This document shows positions 11,597 through 23,108 of a stretch of DNA of 64,000 bases, in pieces; positions within the stretch are counted from its first letter, which is position 1; the number at the start of each line of letters is the position of its first letter. The notes under the pieces are model-generated. The model saw nothing but the letters and a program-made list of their open reading frames with translations. It did no database searches and was not told the DNA's origin. The stretch spans positions 19,860,547 to 19,924,546 of the forward strand of contig NC_081405.1 in the NCBI RefSeq assembly GCF_030272615.1. Reading direction: 5' to 3'. Made by a program: the position numbers and the translations under genes. This DNA comes from Cryptomeria japonica (lineage: Eukaryota; Streptophyta; Pinopsida; Cupressales; Cupressaceae).

Positions 11597-11775
11597 GCCG
11601 TGTAGAGCATCAGGCTCTTTGATATATATATAAGAAAAACACCAAAAACATTTAGAAAAATGTCCTAAAGAAAATACAAAAAAAACAAAATAGTCAAGAA
11701 AAATAATGCATCCAAATAGTGAGGAACCACTACATTGGCACTTTGGGAAAGTGCGATGGTGAAAACCTGGAAAAT
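11597..11775 (+). other. Spacer after integrase of A, up to the copia G insertion
   Basis: This is noncoding. It ends in GGTGAAAACCTGGAAAAT; relatives of the GTGAAAACCTGG block occur as CCAGGTTTTCAC in the C and B spacers (near 36,290 and 56,350). The last five bases, AAAAT (11,771-11,775), are the left TSD of copia G. Confidence 0.7.
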
Positions 11776-12669
11776 TGTAAGGAAGTTAAGTAGCGGAAAC
11801 AACTTCCTACACTAACCTTCAGAGGAGGATAATGCAAAACTTTTTCAGATCATTACAACAGTTACAGAAAATAGAAATAGATATAATAGCATTCATACCA
11901 CAACACAGTGATTTACGTGGGGAAAACCCTTTCGGGAGAAAAACCCCACCCTCCAAAAGCAGCTCAATATTTTATTCAGCAATCAAAAACAGATTACAAC
12001 ATACTTGCAGAGCAAGCTCTTCGCAGGAGTAGCACTAATCAGAGATTCAGAGGCAACTCAATAGCCATAAGACTCTTTCACACAACCTCTATCTCTCACA
12101 CCTCATAAATAGGAGATACAATACAAGAAACCGTCAAACGGTATTACAAAACCATGGGCTAAAACCACCCAATAAGGTGTAGCCGACCTCATCTCCCTTC
12201 TAGATGCCCTATGACATGTTAAAGCACACATCAACATGTGTCACTCCCCTTTACAGCTTATTTATGTATCTGATACAAATTATTTTTCCTATTTCAGGAG
12301 TACAAACTTCCGGAGGCCATAACTTGAGAACCGGGTGTCCGATTGATGAACCGTTTGAAGCGCCGGAAAGCTCGCGAAGTGCTCTATCACCTCGTAACCC
12401 GCTTCACCAGTTACGGCCACTTTTCAGGGTGTTTCAGAGCCTCTAAAGTCCCCAAAATTAAGTTTAAATATTTTATTGCACCCCTCCAAGACGAAAACTT
12501 TAATATCTTCAAAACTAGCTGTGACCTTGCGACGCAACTTTACCGGAATGCTTATCTAGCCAACTAGAAGCTTCAGGGAGAGTTTCACACCATTTCATGC
12601 TCAAATGAAAACTTACTATAAATAGTAACCTCGCATAAATGCAAGGTTGAGACACCATTTTTCCCAACA
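11776..12669 (-). repeat. Element G 3' LTR
   Basis: It begins TGTAAGGAAG and ends CCCAACA on the plus strand (TGTTGGG...TTACA on the element strand). Its length equals that of the 5' LTR. Confidence 0.95.
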
Positions 12670-12686
12670 AATCTCCCACTTGTCAA
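12670..12686 (-). other. Polypurine tract of element G
   Basis: On the minus strand AAGTGGGAGATT lies directly before the 3' LTR, the normal place for plus-strand priming. Confidence 0.75.
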
Positions 12687-12725
12687 ACACCTTGCAAGAG
12701 CGGAAGGGAATGTCAACACAATGAA

Positions 12726-13522
12726 TCAATTGCTAGGGGCCATAAGGCCCATAGACTCTGAACACCATCTGAACTTCTCTGTGCTCACAGCCTTAGTTAA
12801 AGCATCTGCAACATTCATCAAAGTTTCCACCTTGACCAACTTCACCCTACCATCTTCGACCATATCTCTAACAAAATGATACTGAACATCAATATGTTTG
12901 GTCCGGGCATGAAATGTCGGGTTCTTAGCTAGGCTAATTGCACTCTGACTGTCACAGTAAACTGTCACTGTACCTTGTTTTATTCCAATATCCGAACATA
13001 GTCTCTTAAGCCAAATGGCCTCTTTACAAGCATGAGTAGCTGCCATATACTCTGCTTCAGTAGTGGATAAAGCAACCACAGCCTGTCGCTTACTCATCCA
13101 ACTAATTGCGCCACCAAACAAAGTAAACACATAAGCACTGGTGGATCTTCTGCTATCAATATCACCTGCCCAATCTGAATCCACATAACCATGGATATCA
13201 AGGGAAGTCATGTCTCCAACTGAATTACCATGATAACACAAAGAATACTCTGAAGTACCCTTCAAATATCTGAAGACTCTTTTGACTGCATCCCAATGAA
13301 CTCTACCAGGATTAGACATATATCTAGAAAGTACTCCCACTGCTTGGGCAATATCTGGTCTAGTACAGACCATAGCATACATCAAGCTTCCAACCGCACT
13401 CTGGTAAGGCACTCTGCTCATGTCTTCCATCTCCAATGGGGATGTAGGACAATCTGAAACAGATAGTTTCGTTCCAACTGTAAAAGGAACACTCAATGGT
13501 CTACAATTCTACATGTTGAACC
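12726..13522 (-). pseudogene. Element G RNase H and end of RT
   Basis: A 256-codon frame holds the copia RT tail (SAVGSLMYAMVCTRPDIA) and RNase H (GYVDSDWAGD, STTEAEYMAA, VYCDSQSAISLAKNPTFH, RTKHIDVQYHFVRD), ending MGLMAPSN. It continues in frame with the RT frame upstream but is separated by two TAG stops near 13,509 and 13,521. No independent start is expected, because it belongs to one polyprotein. Confidence 0.9.
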
Positions 13523-13523
13523 T

Positions 13524-14690
13524 CTATAACACTGAATTCACATACTTACTCTGACCTAGCCATAGCTTTCTGTTTACCCTATCTCTTCTAATTTCCATCC
13601 CAAGAATGTGCTTTACTGCACCAAGATCTTTCATTTCAAATTTAGCAGCGAGCTGAGACTTCAGTTCTGAAATCATACCTTTCCCTTTACCAATGAATAA
13701 CATATCATCAACATACAATGCAATGAATAAGAAATGATCACCATAAGATTTATAATAAACACAGTGATTTGATTTAGAACATTCAAATCCCAAACTCAAC
13801 ACATATGTATCAAATTTCTGGTACCACATCCTAGGACTTTGTTTGAGGCCATACAAAGATTTCTTCAATTTATAGACCAAATTACTTTTGCCTTTCACCA
13901 CATAGTGCTCCGGCTGTGTCATATAAATATCTTCCTCCAAATCACCATGAAGGAAAGTAGTTTTCACATCCATTTGCTCAACCTCTAAATCATAAGCAGT
14001 AGCAATAGAAAGCAAAAATCTAATGGACGTCATTTTTGCAACAGGAGAAAATATCTCACCGTAATCAACACCCTCAACCTGAGAGTAGCCTTTTGCAACC
14101 AACCTTGGTTTATACTTCTCAACGCTTCCATCTAAACCAATCTTTTTCTTGAACACCCATTTACAACCAACAGGTTTTCGTCCTTCAGGCAATGGTACAA
14201 GATCCCATGTATCATTCTTTTTCAAAGCTGCCATTTCTTCCTCCATAGCAATCTTCCAGGATTCTGCATCATTCATACCTAATGCCTCTTCTACAGATTT
14301 CGGTTCATCCATACTAGTATTCAGAGCAAAAATACATCTCCAATCATCAGGTGAATACCTTTCAGGTGGTTGTCTATGTCTTGTAGACCTTCGAACAAGC
14401 TGAGTTGGAGGTTCTTCCTCCTCTTCTGAAGATTCAGAGCTAGACGAGCTCTCCTCAAATTCTTGCCTATCTAGGGGTCTCGATTCAACTCTTTCAGGTG
14501 TAGAAGGAAGTTGAATCACATCTTCTTTTTTAGTCTGTTCTGGCTGCAATGTAACAGAAGGAGACTTAATTTCTCTAAAAATAACACTTCTACTATGAAT
14601 TACCTTTTGTGCAACAGGGTCCCAAAGCTTGTATCCTTTCACACCATAACTATACCCGATGAAGATACATTTCACAGCCTTGTTCTCCAA
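13524..14690 (-). pseudogene. Element G reverse transcriptase
   Basis: The frame runs from the integrase C-terminal part (CIFIGYSYGVKGYKLWD) through an acidic Ser/Glu linker to copia RT. Blocks seen: NDTWDLVPLPEGRKPVGCKW, YKPRLVAKGYSQVEGVDY, VEQMDVKTTFLHGDLEEDIY, SLYGLKQSPRMWYQKFD and the catalytic ALYVDDMLFIG. A TGA at 14,697-14,699 separates it in frame from the upstream part. The catalytic residues are intact. Confidence 0.9.
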
Positions 14691-14696
14691 CTTTGT

Positions 14697-16391
14697 TCAC
14701 TTCTCCTTTGGCACATGTGCATATGCCTCGTAACCAAAAACTCTAAGATGTCTCAGTGAAGGCTTGTGACCTGACCATGCTTCCATAGGCATTTTATCAA
14801 CAAGAGCTGATGTAGGAGACCTGTTAATCAGGTAGCGAGCAGTGGCAACAGCTTCAGCCCAAAACTTTTGTTCGAGACCAGCACCACTCAACATACTCCT
14901 AGCCTTCTCCATCAATGTCCTGTTCATTCTTTCTGCAACTCCATTCTGCTGTGGAGAATACGGAGTTGTCTTATGCCTGTTAATTCCACATTCTTTATAG
15001 AATCTATCAAAATCATTAGAGCAAAACTCACCACCATTATCAGTTCTCAAACATTTTATTTTCTTTCCAGTCTGCAACTCAACCATTGCTTTAAATTCTT
15101 TAAAATGACTAAAAACTTCAGATTTACTCTTTAGAAAATATACCCATGTCCTTCTACTAAAATCATCAATAAATGAAACATAATATGTGGATTTTCCAAT
15201 CGAAGAGACATCTACTGGACCAAACACATCAGAATGGATAAGATCCAAAACACCACAAGTTTTATGAGAACTCGAGTAAAACTGAACGCGGTTTTGTTTT
15301 CCATAAATGCAATGCTCACAGAAATCAAAGTCAAGATTACAGTCATTCAAACCTTCAACAAGATTTTTATTTTTCAAGGTCCTTAGACCCTTTTCTCCAA
15401 TGTGGCCAAGTCTCTGGTGCCATAACATAGTCTTCTCTGCAGGTAACTTTGCTTCAGACGAAAGAGCACCCTTAGGTACCCAAAAACCATTTCCATCTGC
15501 TGAAGGTGAAACCTTCAAATCTTCCAGTGAAGTATCCGCAGATTTACTTTTTACAGAAGTGCTATTACATTCAACAGTGTATGCTTCAAGCTTATACAAA
15601 GTGCCAAATCTGACACCTCTAGCAACTACCATAGCACCCTTAATCATCTTACATCTTGTTTCAGAAAAGAGTACCTGCACACCCGCATCTATCAGTTTGC
15701 TCACAGATAACAGGTTTCGTTTTAATCCAGGGATATGCAGCACACCATTAATCATTTTTATTCTACCATTAGAAAACCTGATTCTAACTTTACCTCGACC
15801 AACAATGTCTAGAGGTGAATCATCACCCAAGTACACCTTACCTCCATTAAATCCTTCATATTCAGAAAACCAATCTCTATTGGAAGTCATATGAAAAGAT
15901 GCACCTGAGTCAATTAGCCAGGCATCATTACCTGCATGAGTCGCCAAAGCCGCAATAAATGCATCGCCATCTTCCTTGTCAGACTCAGAATCAGAATCGA
16001 ACTTTTTCTTTTTCTTCTTCTTCTTCTTTTCTTCTTTGCAGTCCTTACGGATGTGACCCGGTTTACCGCAATTCCAGCAAATGACTTTGGACTTTCCAGG
16101 AGATTTTGATCTCCCTTTGGATTTGGACTTGCCGCGCTTCTCATTCTTCTTGCCTTTCTCTTTAGGTCTTCCACGAACAGTTAGGGATTCCTTTGAACTG
16201 ATGGATACCTTCCTTCGCATCTCTTCACCGAGTAGGGCACCCACCACGTCTTCAGATTTCAAAACAACAGAAGTACTACCGATAGCCATAACAAGAGAAT
16301 CCCACGAATCAGGCAAAGAACAAAGCAAGATCTGACATTTCTCCTCTTCGTCCATCTTAACACCGATGGATACTAATTGAGCCACCAACAT
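14697..16391 (-). pseudogene. Element G Gag C-terminus, zinc knuckle, protease and integrase
   Basis: The 564-codon frame has a CCHC knuckle at about residues 100-113 (CWNCGKPGHIRKDC), a Lys-rich stretch, protease (WLIDSGASFHMTS, about residue 158), the pre-integrase zinc module (MLWHQRLGHIGEKGL...CEHCIYGK) and an integrase core with LIHSDVFGP, LRTDNGGEFCS and PQQNGVAERMNRT (D, D, E). It ends HVPKEK at a TGA that interrupts the integrase tail. Confidence 0.9.
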
Positions 16392-16775
16392 ATTGAATGC
16401 TTCCAGGTGGTCTGCAATTCATCCACCCTCTTCCATCTTCAAGGAATACAATTTCTTTCTTAAGAAAATTTGATTTAATAAAGATTTCACTTGATACATC
16501 TCACCAAGCTTAGTCCATAGCTTCTTTGCAGAGTTTTCTTCATGGACATTGATTAGAATAGAGTCTACCAGGCACAGTCTGATTAGACCCTTGGCTTTTC
16601 GATCCATAACATCATACTGAGCTGCCGCAGTAGGATCTGAGGGCCTTTGGACATTCGCATCAACAACATCCCAAAGATCTCGATCTATTAGCAGATCTTC
16701 CATCTTCAGCTTCCACATCTCAAAATTACTTCCGTTAAATTTCTCCACCTCTATTCTCCCTGACGAACTCGCCAT
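16392..16775 (-). pseudogene. gag: Element G Gag N-terminus
   Basis: The ATG at 16,775 opens MASSSGRIEVEKFNGSNF, a standard copia Gag start with the F-x-G-x-N/D-F motif. It runs to an in-frame TGA at about 16,416, after which the same frame continues in the next segment (ADHLEAFN). It encodes the particle protein; a single stop separates it from the rest. Confidence 0.88.
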
Positions 16776-16876
16776 CTGAATATTCCTGCAACAAGATCAA
16801 AAAGTGTCTTCTGCACAAGCTCCCACTCAAATCTGGATTAGTTCAAAAAACCCAACTGTCCACAATTGAAACCAAA

Positions 16877-16899
16877 GGTGATCAGGCTCTGATACCACT
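16877..16899 (-). other. Primer binding site of element G (initiator Met tRNA type)
   Basis: On the minus strand TGGTATCAGAGCCTGATCACC lies three bases inside the 5' LTR. TGGTATCAGAGC is the classic initiator-tRNA-Met PBS of plant copia elements. Confidence 0.93.
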
Positions 16900-17793
16900 T
16901 GTAAGGAAGTTAAGTAGCGGAAACAACTTCCTACACTAACCTTGAGAGGAGGATAATGCAAAACTTTTTCAGATCGTTACAACAGTTACAGAAAATAGAA
17001 ATAGATATAATAGCATTCATACCACAACACAGTGATTTACGTGGGGAAAACCCTTTCGGGAGAAAAACCCCACCCTCCAAAAGCAGCTCAATATTTTATT
17101 CAGCAATCAAAAATAGATTACAACATACTTGCAGAGCAAGCTCTTCGCAGGAGTAGCACTAATCAGAGATTCAGAGGCAACTCAATAGCTATAAGACTCT
17201 TTCACACAACCTCTATCTCTCACACCTCATAAATAGGAGATACAATACAAGAAACCGTCAAATGGTATTACAAAACCATGGGCTAAAACCACCCAATAAG
17301 GTGTAGCCGACCTTATCTCCCTTCTAGATGCCCTATGACATGTTAAAGAACACATCAACATGTGTCGCTCCCCTTTACAGCTCATTTATGTATCTGATAC
17401 AAATTATTTTTCCTATTTCAGGAGTACAAACTTCCGGAGGCCATAAATTGAGAGCCGGGTGTCCGATTGATGAACCGTTTGAAGCGCCGGAAAGCTCGCG
17501 AAGTGCTCTATCACCTCGTAACCCGCTTCACCGGCTATGGCCATTTTTCAAGGCATTTCGGAGCCTCTAAAGTCCCCAAAATTAAGTTTAAATATTTTAT
17601 TGCACCCCTCCAAGACGAAAACTTTAATATCTTCAAAACTAGCTGTGACCTTGCGACGCAACTTTACCGGACTGTTTATCTAGCCAACCAAAAGCTTCAG
17701 GGAGAGTTTCGCACCATTTCGTGCTCAAATGAAAACTTACTATAAATAGTAACCTCGCATAAATGCAAGGTTGAGACACCATTTTTCCCAACA
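16900..17793 (-). repeat. Element G 5' LTR
   Basis: 894 bp, TGTAAGG...CCCAACA on the plus strand, followed by the right TSD AAAAT (17,794-17,798). Confidence 0.95.
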
Positions 17794-17798
17794 AAAAT

Positions 17799-20103
17799 AG
17801 GGGCCACTCGTAAATACTATGGCTCCATTGTCTATCAGACTTATTGCGATCACATCCATTGCATCCATTCATCCATCATTCAAACCATGGCTTGTTATTG
17901 GTCTGCAATTAGGGTTAGTACTTCATGTGTCCTGCATCCTGCTTTTCATAAGTGACGTCTAAATTGGGGGAAATGCTCTTAACCTATTGATGGAAGTGGA
18001 TTCTACATTACTTGTGATTCATTGAGTTCTTCATTCAAAATTGGCTGGAAATAATACCAAAAACATTCGTAAAAACTCATAAAATACCAATAACATTCAA
18101 AAAACACTCACAAAATCCAAAAACATAATAAAACATCAAAAATCAATCAAAAAACTTGCAATGCATATAATATTATTTGTACATACGCATCACAATAGAC
18201 ACCAAACACAACATTTTGAGCTACCCAAATGATGATCACATCAAATCAACCAATCAATCAAAACATGTACACACAACTGTCTTGACAAGGATGCATCCTT
18301 CCTTACAAAAACAAAGACATGGTAACATTTTTTTTGACAAGAAAATTATGTTTAAGCTATCAAGTACTTGGTCGGTTTGTTAGTTATTTATTCATTTATA
18401 TCAGGTTCCTATGCTACTCCAGGATATCCACAAGTGATTAGAGTAGCTGAGATGGTTCCTAGATATTGTTTTGTTTGTTGTCTGTGGATTTGTTCCAATG
18501 AAGTTCTGGGGCATGTACTAATGGTGTCTACATGGGAAGTTCATTAAGCTACGTGATCATATGCAAAATGTAGTCGTGGATCACTATAGCTTACTGACTA
18601 CAACATATACCTCGACCATTTATGCATGAACCAGAATGGAGGGTCACTTTCTTTTCCTTGTCTTAAATGCTTGCTTACAGGTGAAATGCTCAAAACTTGG
18701 TTCCTGCTACCTCAACCAAGAACGATACTACCATGCTCGATGAGGAAAATAAAGCACTATGAATACTCTATGGATCATCATTCCATCTCATCCTTTTATA
18801 TTGCATTCCATTGCATATCATCCATCCATTTGCTCATTCATTATTCATATCAATTATTTACATGCAAATAATGTAGGCTTATATGAGAAAGAACCTAATA
18901 TAGTTTATCTTGGGTACAAAATCATGACAATGTTCTCTGATACTTCATCTCACATTTTGCATTCCACATCTACAAATTCTCACTAACTTTCATTCATATA
19001 TCATAAAGGCATGGCATTATCATTTAGTTGCATTACATGCATTCAGTTCATTATCATTTACTTGCATTTAAATTCATTTAGATATTTATTTAAGTGCATT
19101 CACTTGTTCATCCCATTGAGGCATTTAACACATCGGGTGCATTTATTATCATTTCATTTAAGTGCATTTGTTATCAAGAACATTCATTCATCCATGTAGT
19201 GCATTCATTTTAACAACATTAAATATACATTCCTTTCATTATCCTTTAAGCTCATTTAGAATTCATCTCATAGGTGCATTTTCCCCCATTTAGTTTCATC
19301 TAGATTTTTGCATTATCCTTTAATTGCATTAAGGTGTAGTTATTCATTATCCTTTAATTGCATTAAGGTACAGTTATTCATTATCCCTTAGTTGCATTTA
19401 TTTGCATTATCATCTCAATCTCATATAGAAATTAGTTATGTTTTGGAACTATTTTAAGTCATTTAGATTCATTTTAGATACATCTCACAAACGCCACATC
19501 ATTTAGATACATTTATTTAAGTGAATTTATACATAAACATTTGTATCAACATTTGTTCATCCATTTAACGTGCATTCATCTAGTCACATATGTAAACATT
19601 TGCCACTTAGATTCACTTAGATTCATCTTAAAACATGCATCATTTACTCATATCATATCATCAAAAACATAAGCAAGTATTATCTATCACAAATGTCATC
19701 ATTTTTATTCTCATTATTTAGCATACATCATCATCATCATTACATCATATCACAAATTAAATAGCATTACACAAAGCATCATCCATCTTCTACCTGCATC
19801 CACATGATTAGCAACATCATCCATAGCATGCATATAGAAATAATACCATCAACATGTACAAATAGAAAGCAAATCATCCATAGCATGAATCCAAGCATAA
19901 CTCAGAATCATCATCATGCATAAACAACATACATGTCATCATACATATACATATCATATCATCACAAAACATGGGATCTCCTCATATATCACATCACAAA
20001 AGAATACATGTATCAGAGTACAATGATGTCAAAATATATCGGCTACCAAGAGCCATCCAAGTCACAGTCCTAAATAACAAAGATAACAAGTACATAAAAT
20101 GTC
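17799..20103 (+). other. Spacer of element A between integrase and the antisense gene
   Basis: I see no gene. From about 18,750 to 20,000 it is a CATT/ATCATC-rich low-complexity stretch, the complement in style of the GATGAT-rich spacers in C and B. It is where the sense gag-pol transcript and the antisense PMD transcript would converge. Confidence 0.6.
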
Positions 20104-22693
20104 TCAAATGACACTCTGGCCAGATGTTGCACCACCACTACCCCCTACTCCTCCCCCACCATCCCATCAAGGAGGACCCATAACACCCCCACTGCTTTGA
20201 GCCCTCTACGACCACTCTGATCTCACCTGTTGCATCTGGGAATAGCTAAGTGCTCGTTGACTAACTGGCACAGCCTGGTCATATAGTCCCTGCCAATGGT
20301 CAAACTCTCCACCTTCCCGCCGCATCTCCCTCAACACCGCCTTGTGCCTATGCTCCCTCCAAAACTTAGACTCTATCCTACACCTCTGTCAACCTATCCA
20401 CTAGATCATCTCTCTTGCCCCACTATAGTTAGCTTCGCCTCCCATGCAAACAACTGGACATCTCTAGCTACAATCTTCACCTGCCTATCCTCTAACCGAG
20501 TCTACAAGTGTAATATCATATACTCCCACACATCTCCATCTCCTCCACCTATCACTCCCCCTTCCATCTCCATAGGATCCTCTCCTCCACCCGTGGCTCC
20601 CTCTCCCATCTCCATAGGCGCTACACCCCCACCAATATCCCTACCTCCTACTCTAGTTGGCCCCTATATCAATGGACCCTGTGATAGTCACAACAACTGT
20701 CCCCCTCTACCTCTCCTCTATAATCGTCCTCCTCCACCACCTCCACCTCCAAATCCTCCTCCACCCCCAAATCCACCACCTCCTCCTACTCCACTAAATC
20801 CCCCTCCACCACCACCTCCATCTCCTCCTCCTACTCTTCTGCCTCCTCTCCTCTTTCATCGCAGTCTCCTCTCATCCTCAATAGGTGGTATAGGCTCAGC
20901 CGGATCTGAAATCCATGCAATCGGATGGGCGATACGATACTGAGTGTACTCCCCCATCATCCCTGCATCCGCAATTTTCCGTCTCATATGCCATGGTCTC
21001 ACCTATAAAGTCCAGAACTCTGCCAAGGCCTGATCATACGGTAACACTGGCCCCCACTAAAATCTCTCCCATACTGCCCATGCATACTCCCCTAACCCCC
21101 TCGACATTCCCTACCTCCATCCAAACTGCCTCATCACTCTCCCTAGCACCTGTCTCTCTACAAGGTAGGATGTGTGACCAATCAAAAAGTATGTCATAAA
21201 TACATATGGTAGTTCCTCTGCATTATCCTCCCAGGGATTACACTCGATATACGACCTCCATATCATTGTATCTAGGTCATCTAAAGTCTATTGCCAAAAC
21301 TCCAGCTTCCCTAGATGGGGTTGGCTCATCATCCCTCCATACATATAAACATAAGGCTGATCTACCGCCCTAAATCTCAAGCAAACTGGCCGTGTGACTG
21401 ACAAGTGCTCCCAAGCCTAGATATGTAGTAATGTGATCCCTACTACTAGTGATCTCATCTCACAGTACACCGCCTCATGTATCTTCCTATAAAGATGTGC
21501 TAGCACGCATGGTCCCTAGGCATAGCGGGTCCCCTCAGTCATCATCTGCTCAATCACCTGGTCCCAACCAACGACCAGTCCATGTGAACATCGATTGGGG
21601 CACTACAAACCCTCGACGATCCCTGATAAAATTGTTGGTAACGGCTCATATAGTGCTGCTATGTCCTACCAGGCTATAGAGCCATCCTCAATATACACAT
21701 TATTAGCAAATATCCTTTGTATCGCTGTCATCCCTAGTCCTCAATCATAAGTCACCAATTCCCCTCTGATTGGGATGTGCAGTATCCTCCACACATCCTC
21801 TAGTGTAACCATCATCTCTCCCATCGCCAGGTGGAAGGTATATGTCTCACTATGCCAACACTCGGCCAGTGCCATTATCAATCCGCAATTCGTCTGAATC
21901 ATGAGAAGATACATCATATCGTACAAACCAATCGCAGTGACATAGTCTCTCTCTGCCTCTGTTAGCTGTTGTGTGGCAGGATTCCGCTCCTGCATTTGTA
22001 GAATGGACAGGTCCTCCTACACACATCAACCAACATCAGTTGTTTTGCTACAAACTTTCTTAAGTTTTTCAGCCTAGAGTATCAATAGATACTTTGATCA
22101 AGTATCTTCGAGTCTCAACAGGCAATCGATTGTGGCAATCCTAGACTACAACAGGCATTTATCGTAATGACCTAGTCTCAATGGGGTTGCTATAATTCAC
22201 CAAAACAACTAGTCAAACAATCAACTAAAACATTAGTCTCTTTTCTCTACCATTGAGGAATTTTTTTTATCACAATAGCGCTATTCTACTAATAATTGTG
22301 CTACAACAACTACACAACAACGCTAAACAATCAAACACGCTATAACAACTACACCACAACGCTATTTCATAACAAAAGTGCTACAACAAATACACAAAAG
22401 CTCTAATCATACCATAGCGATATTACTATGCAGCGGATGTGCTAAACCTCTCACAAGCACTACAACTACTATACAATGGCACCATTGCGGCACAATAGCG
22501 CTATTCTAAGTGACAAAAGTGCTATAACACAATTTTAGTGCTATTGTCTTGATTGGACTTTGACGCTTGAAAAACCATGCTAAAAATGCACAAAACACAA
22601 AATTCAAAATTTGCGTACCGCTGGTCCATAGTCATCTGGCCGCTGGAATCGACGGATCCGCTCTAGCCAGTGATCTACTATAGGCACAGGCAT
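20104..22693 (-). pseudogene. Antisense plant mobile domain (PMD) gene of element A, two exons
   Basis: Exon 1 is 22,619-22,693 (ATG, 25 codons, MPVPIVDHWLERIRRF...YGPA), the donor is GTACGC, the intron is 22,017-22,618, the acceptor is TAG, and exon 2 is 22,016-20,104. Exon 2 encodes the PMD signature ALAECWHSETYTFHLAMGEM, then VTLEDVWRILHIPIRG, YAWGPCVLAHLYRKIHEAV and AWEHLSVTRP. The tail is Gly/Trp/Arg-rich (near 20,650-20,880) and the end is GQSVI-stop. Several stops break exon 2, one directly after ELVTYD. PMD (PF10536) is found in MAIN/MAIL proteins and in plant transposons. The plus-strand Pro-rich ORF over the tail is a shadow. Confidence 0.82.
22270..22560 (-). repeat. AGCGCT-word cluster inside the PMD intron of A
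   Basis: Many ATAGCGCTATT, AAAGTGCTA and ACGCTA words occur roughly every 20-30 bp, confined to the predicted intron. The motif family matches that in the introns of B and C. Confidence 0.72.
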
Positions 22694-22790
22694 GATAATC
22701 GTTGCTCACTCCTTCACCAAAAGTCACTATCAGAGCTCCAAACTGTCAAGGAAATAGGTGCAAATGAGCTTGTTTTTTCCCCTTCCCCCC

Positions 22791-22800
22791 CATATATACC
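22791..22800 (-). promoter_or_regulatory. TATA-like box of the antisense PMD gene, element A
   Basis: GGTATATATG on the minus strand lies about 100 bp before the exon 1 ATG. The equivalent in C is TATAAAAGG, 84 bp before its ATG, and in B TTAAAAGG, about 79 bp before. An AATTAGGGTTAGGG stretch lies just upstream. Confidence 0.6.
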
Positions 22801-23092
22801 CTCCAGCCCTAACCCTAATTCACCCTGCTCACCACCGTGGACCCTGTAAACTTCCAATGCCTCTCATTTCGTTGTTTTATCCCCGTTTTCTCCCATTATT
22901 TCACCATTATTGCTAATTTCTTCTATTCTACCTCCCCTCCACTTCTCGTTCTTTTTTGAGAGGGCCCGATTTTTTGAAATTTTTTGGCCTATCTCTCGAG
23001 GGGCATACCACCCATTAAATTAACATTTGTGGGGAATATTTCTTCACACACTTATTTTTCTTTCTTTGAAACGATGCAATAAACCGCATCAT

Positions 23093-23108
23093 CTCAAAGA
23101 GGGGCAAA
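23093..23108 (+). other. Polypurine tract of element A
   Basis: AAAGAGGGGCAAA directly precedes the 3' LTR start (TGTAGTCACATAAATA). The same tract borders the 3' LTRs of B (26,875-26,892) and C (31,474-31,492) on the minus strand, which ties the three elements to one family. Confidence 0.82.

Larger units (their letters stand above)
11776..17793 (-). mobile_element. Element G: Ty1/copia LTR retrotransposon nested in A
   Basis: Two 894-bp LTRs (11,776-12,669 and 16,900-17,793) flank a minus-strand gag-pol. The flanks are AAAAT at 11,771-11,775 and 17,794-17,798, a perfect 5-bp TSD. By eye the LTRs differ at about 25 positions (near 3%). Order on the minus strand is LTR, iMet-type PBS, Gag, zinc knuckle, protease, integrase, RT, RNase H, PPT, LTR. 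Four in-frame stops and no obvious frameshift. A Tork/Tnt1-like copia is likely. Confidence 0.95.

Noticed and set aside
12199..12567. ORFs inside the copia G LTRs (12,204-12,446, 17,328-17,570 and overlapping frames)
   Set aside because: They repeat because the LTRs repeat, lie antisense to the element, and lack any domain.
15307..15894. Plus-strand 195-codon ORF within copia G
   Set aside because: Exact antisense shadow of the protease-integrase frame of G; no independent evidence. The same applies to the plus-strand frames at 50,910-51,392 and 49,119-49,307 over copia D.
20296..20943. Plus-strand Pro-rich 215-codon ORF (extensin-like)
   Set aside because: It lies opposite the Gly/Trp/Arg-rich tail of the minus-strand PMD gene of A. 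The Pro codons are the complement of its Gly codons, and C shows the same effect at 34,246-34,554.
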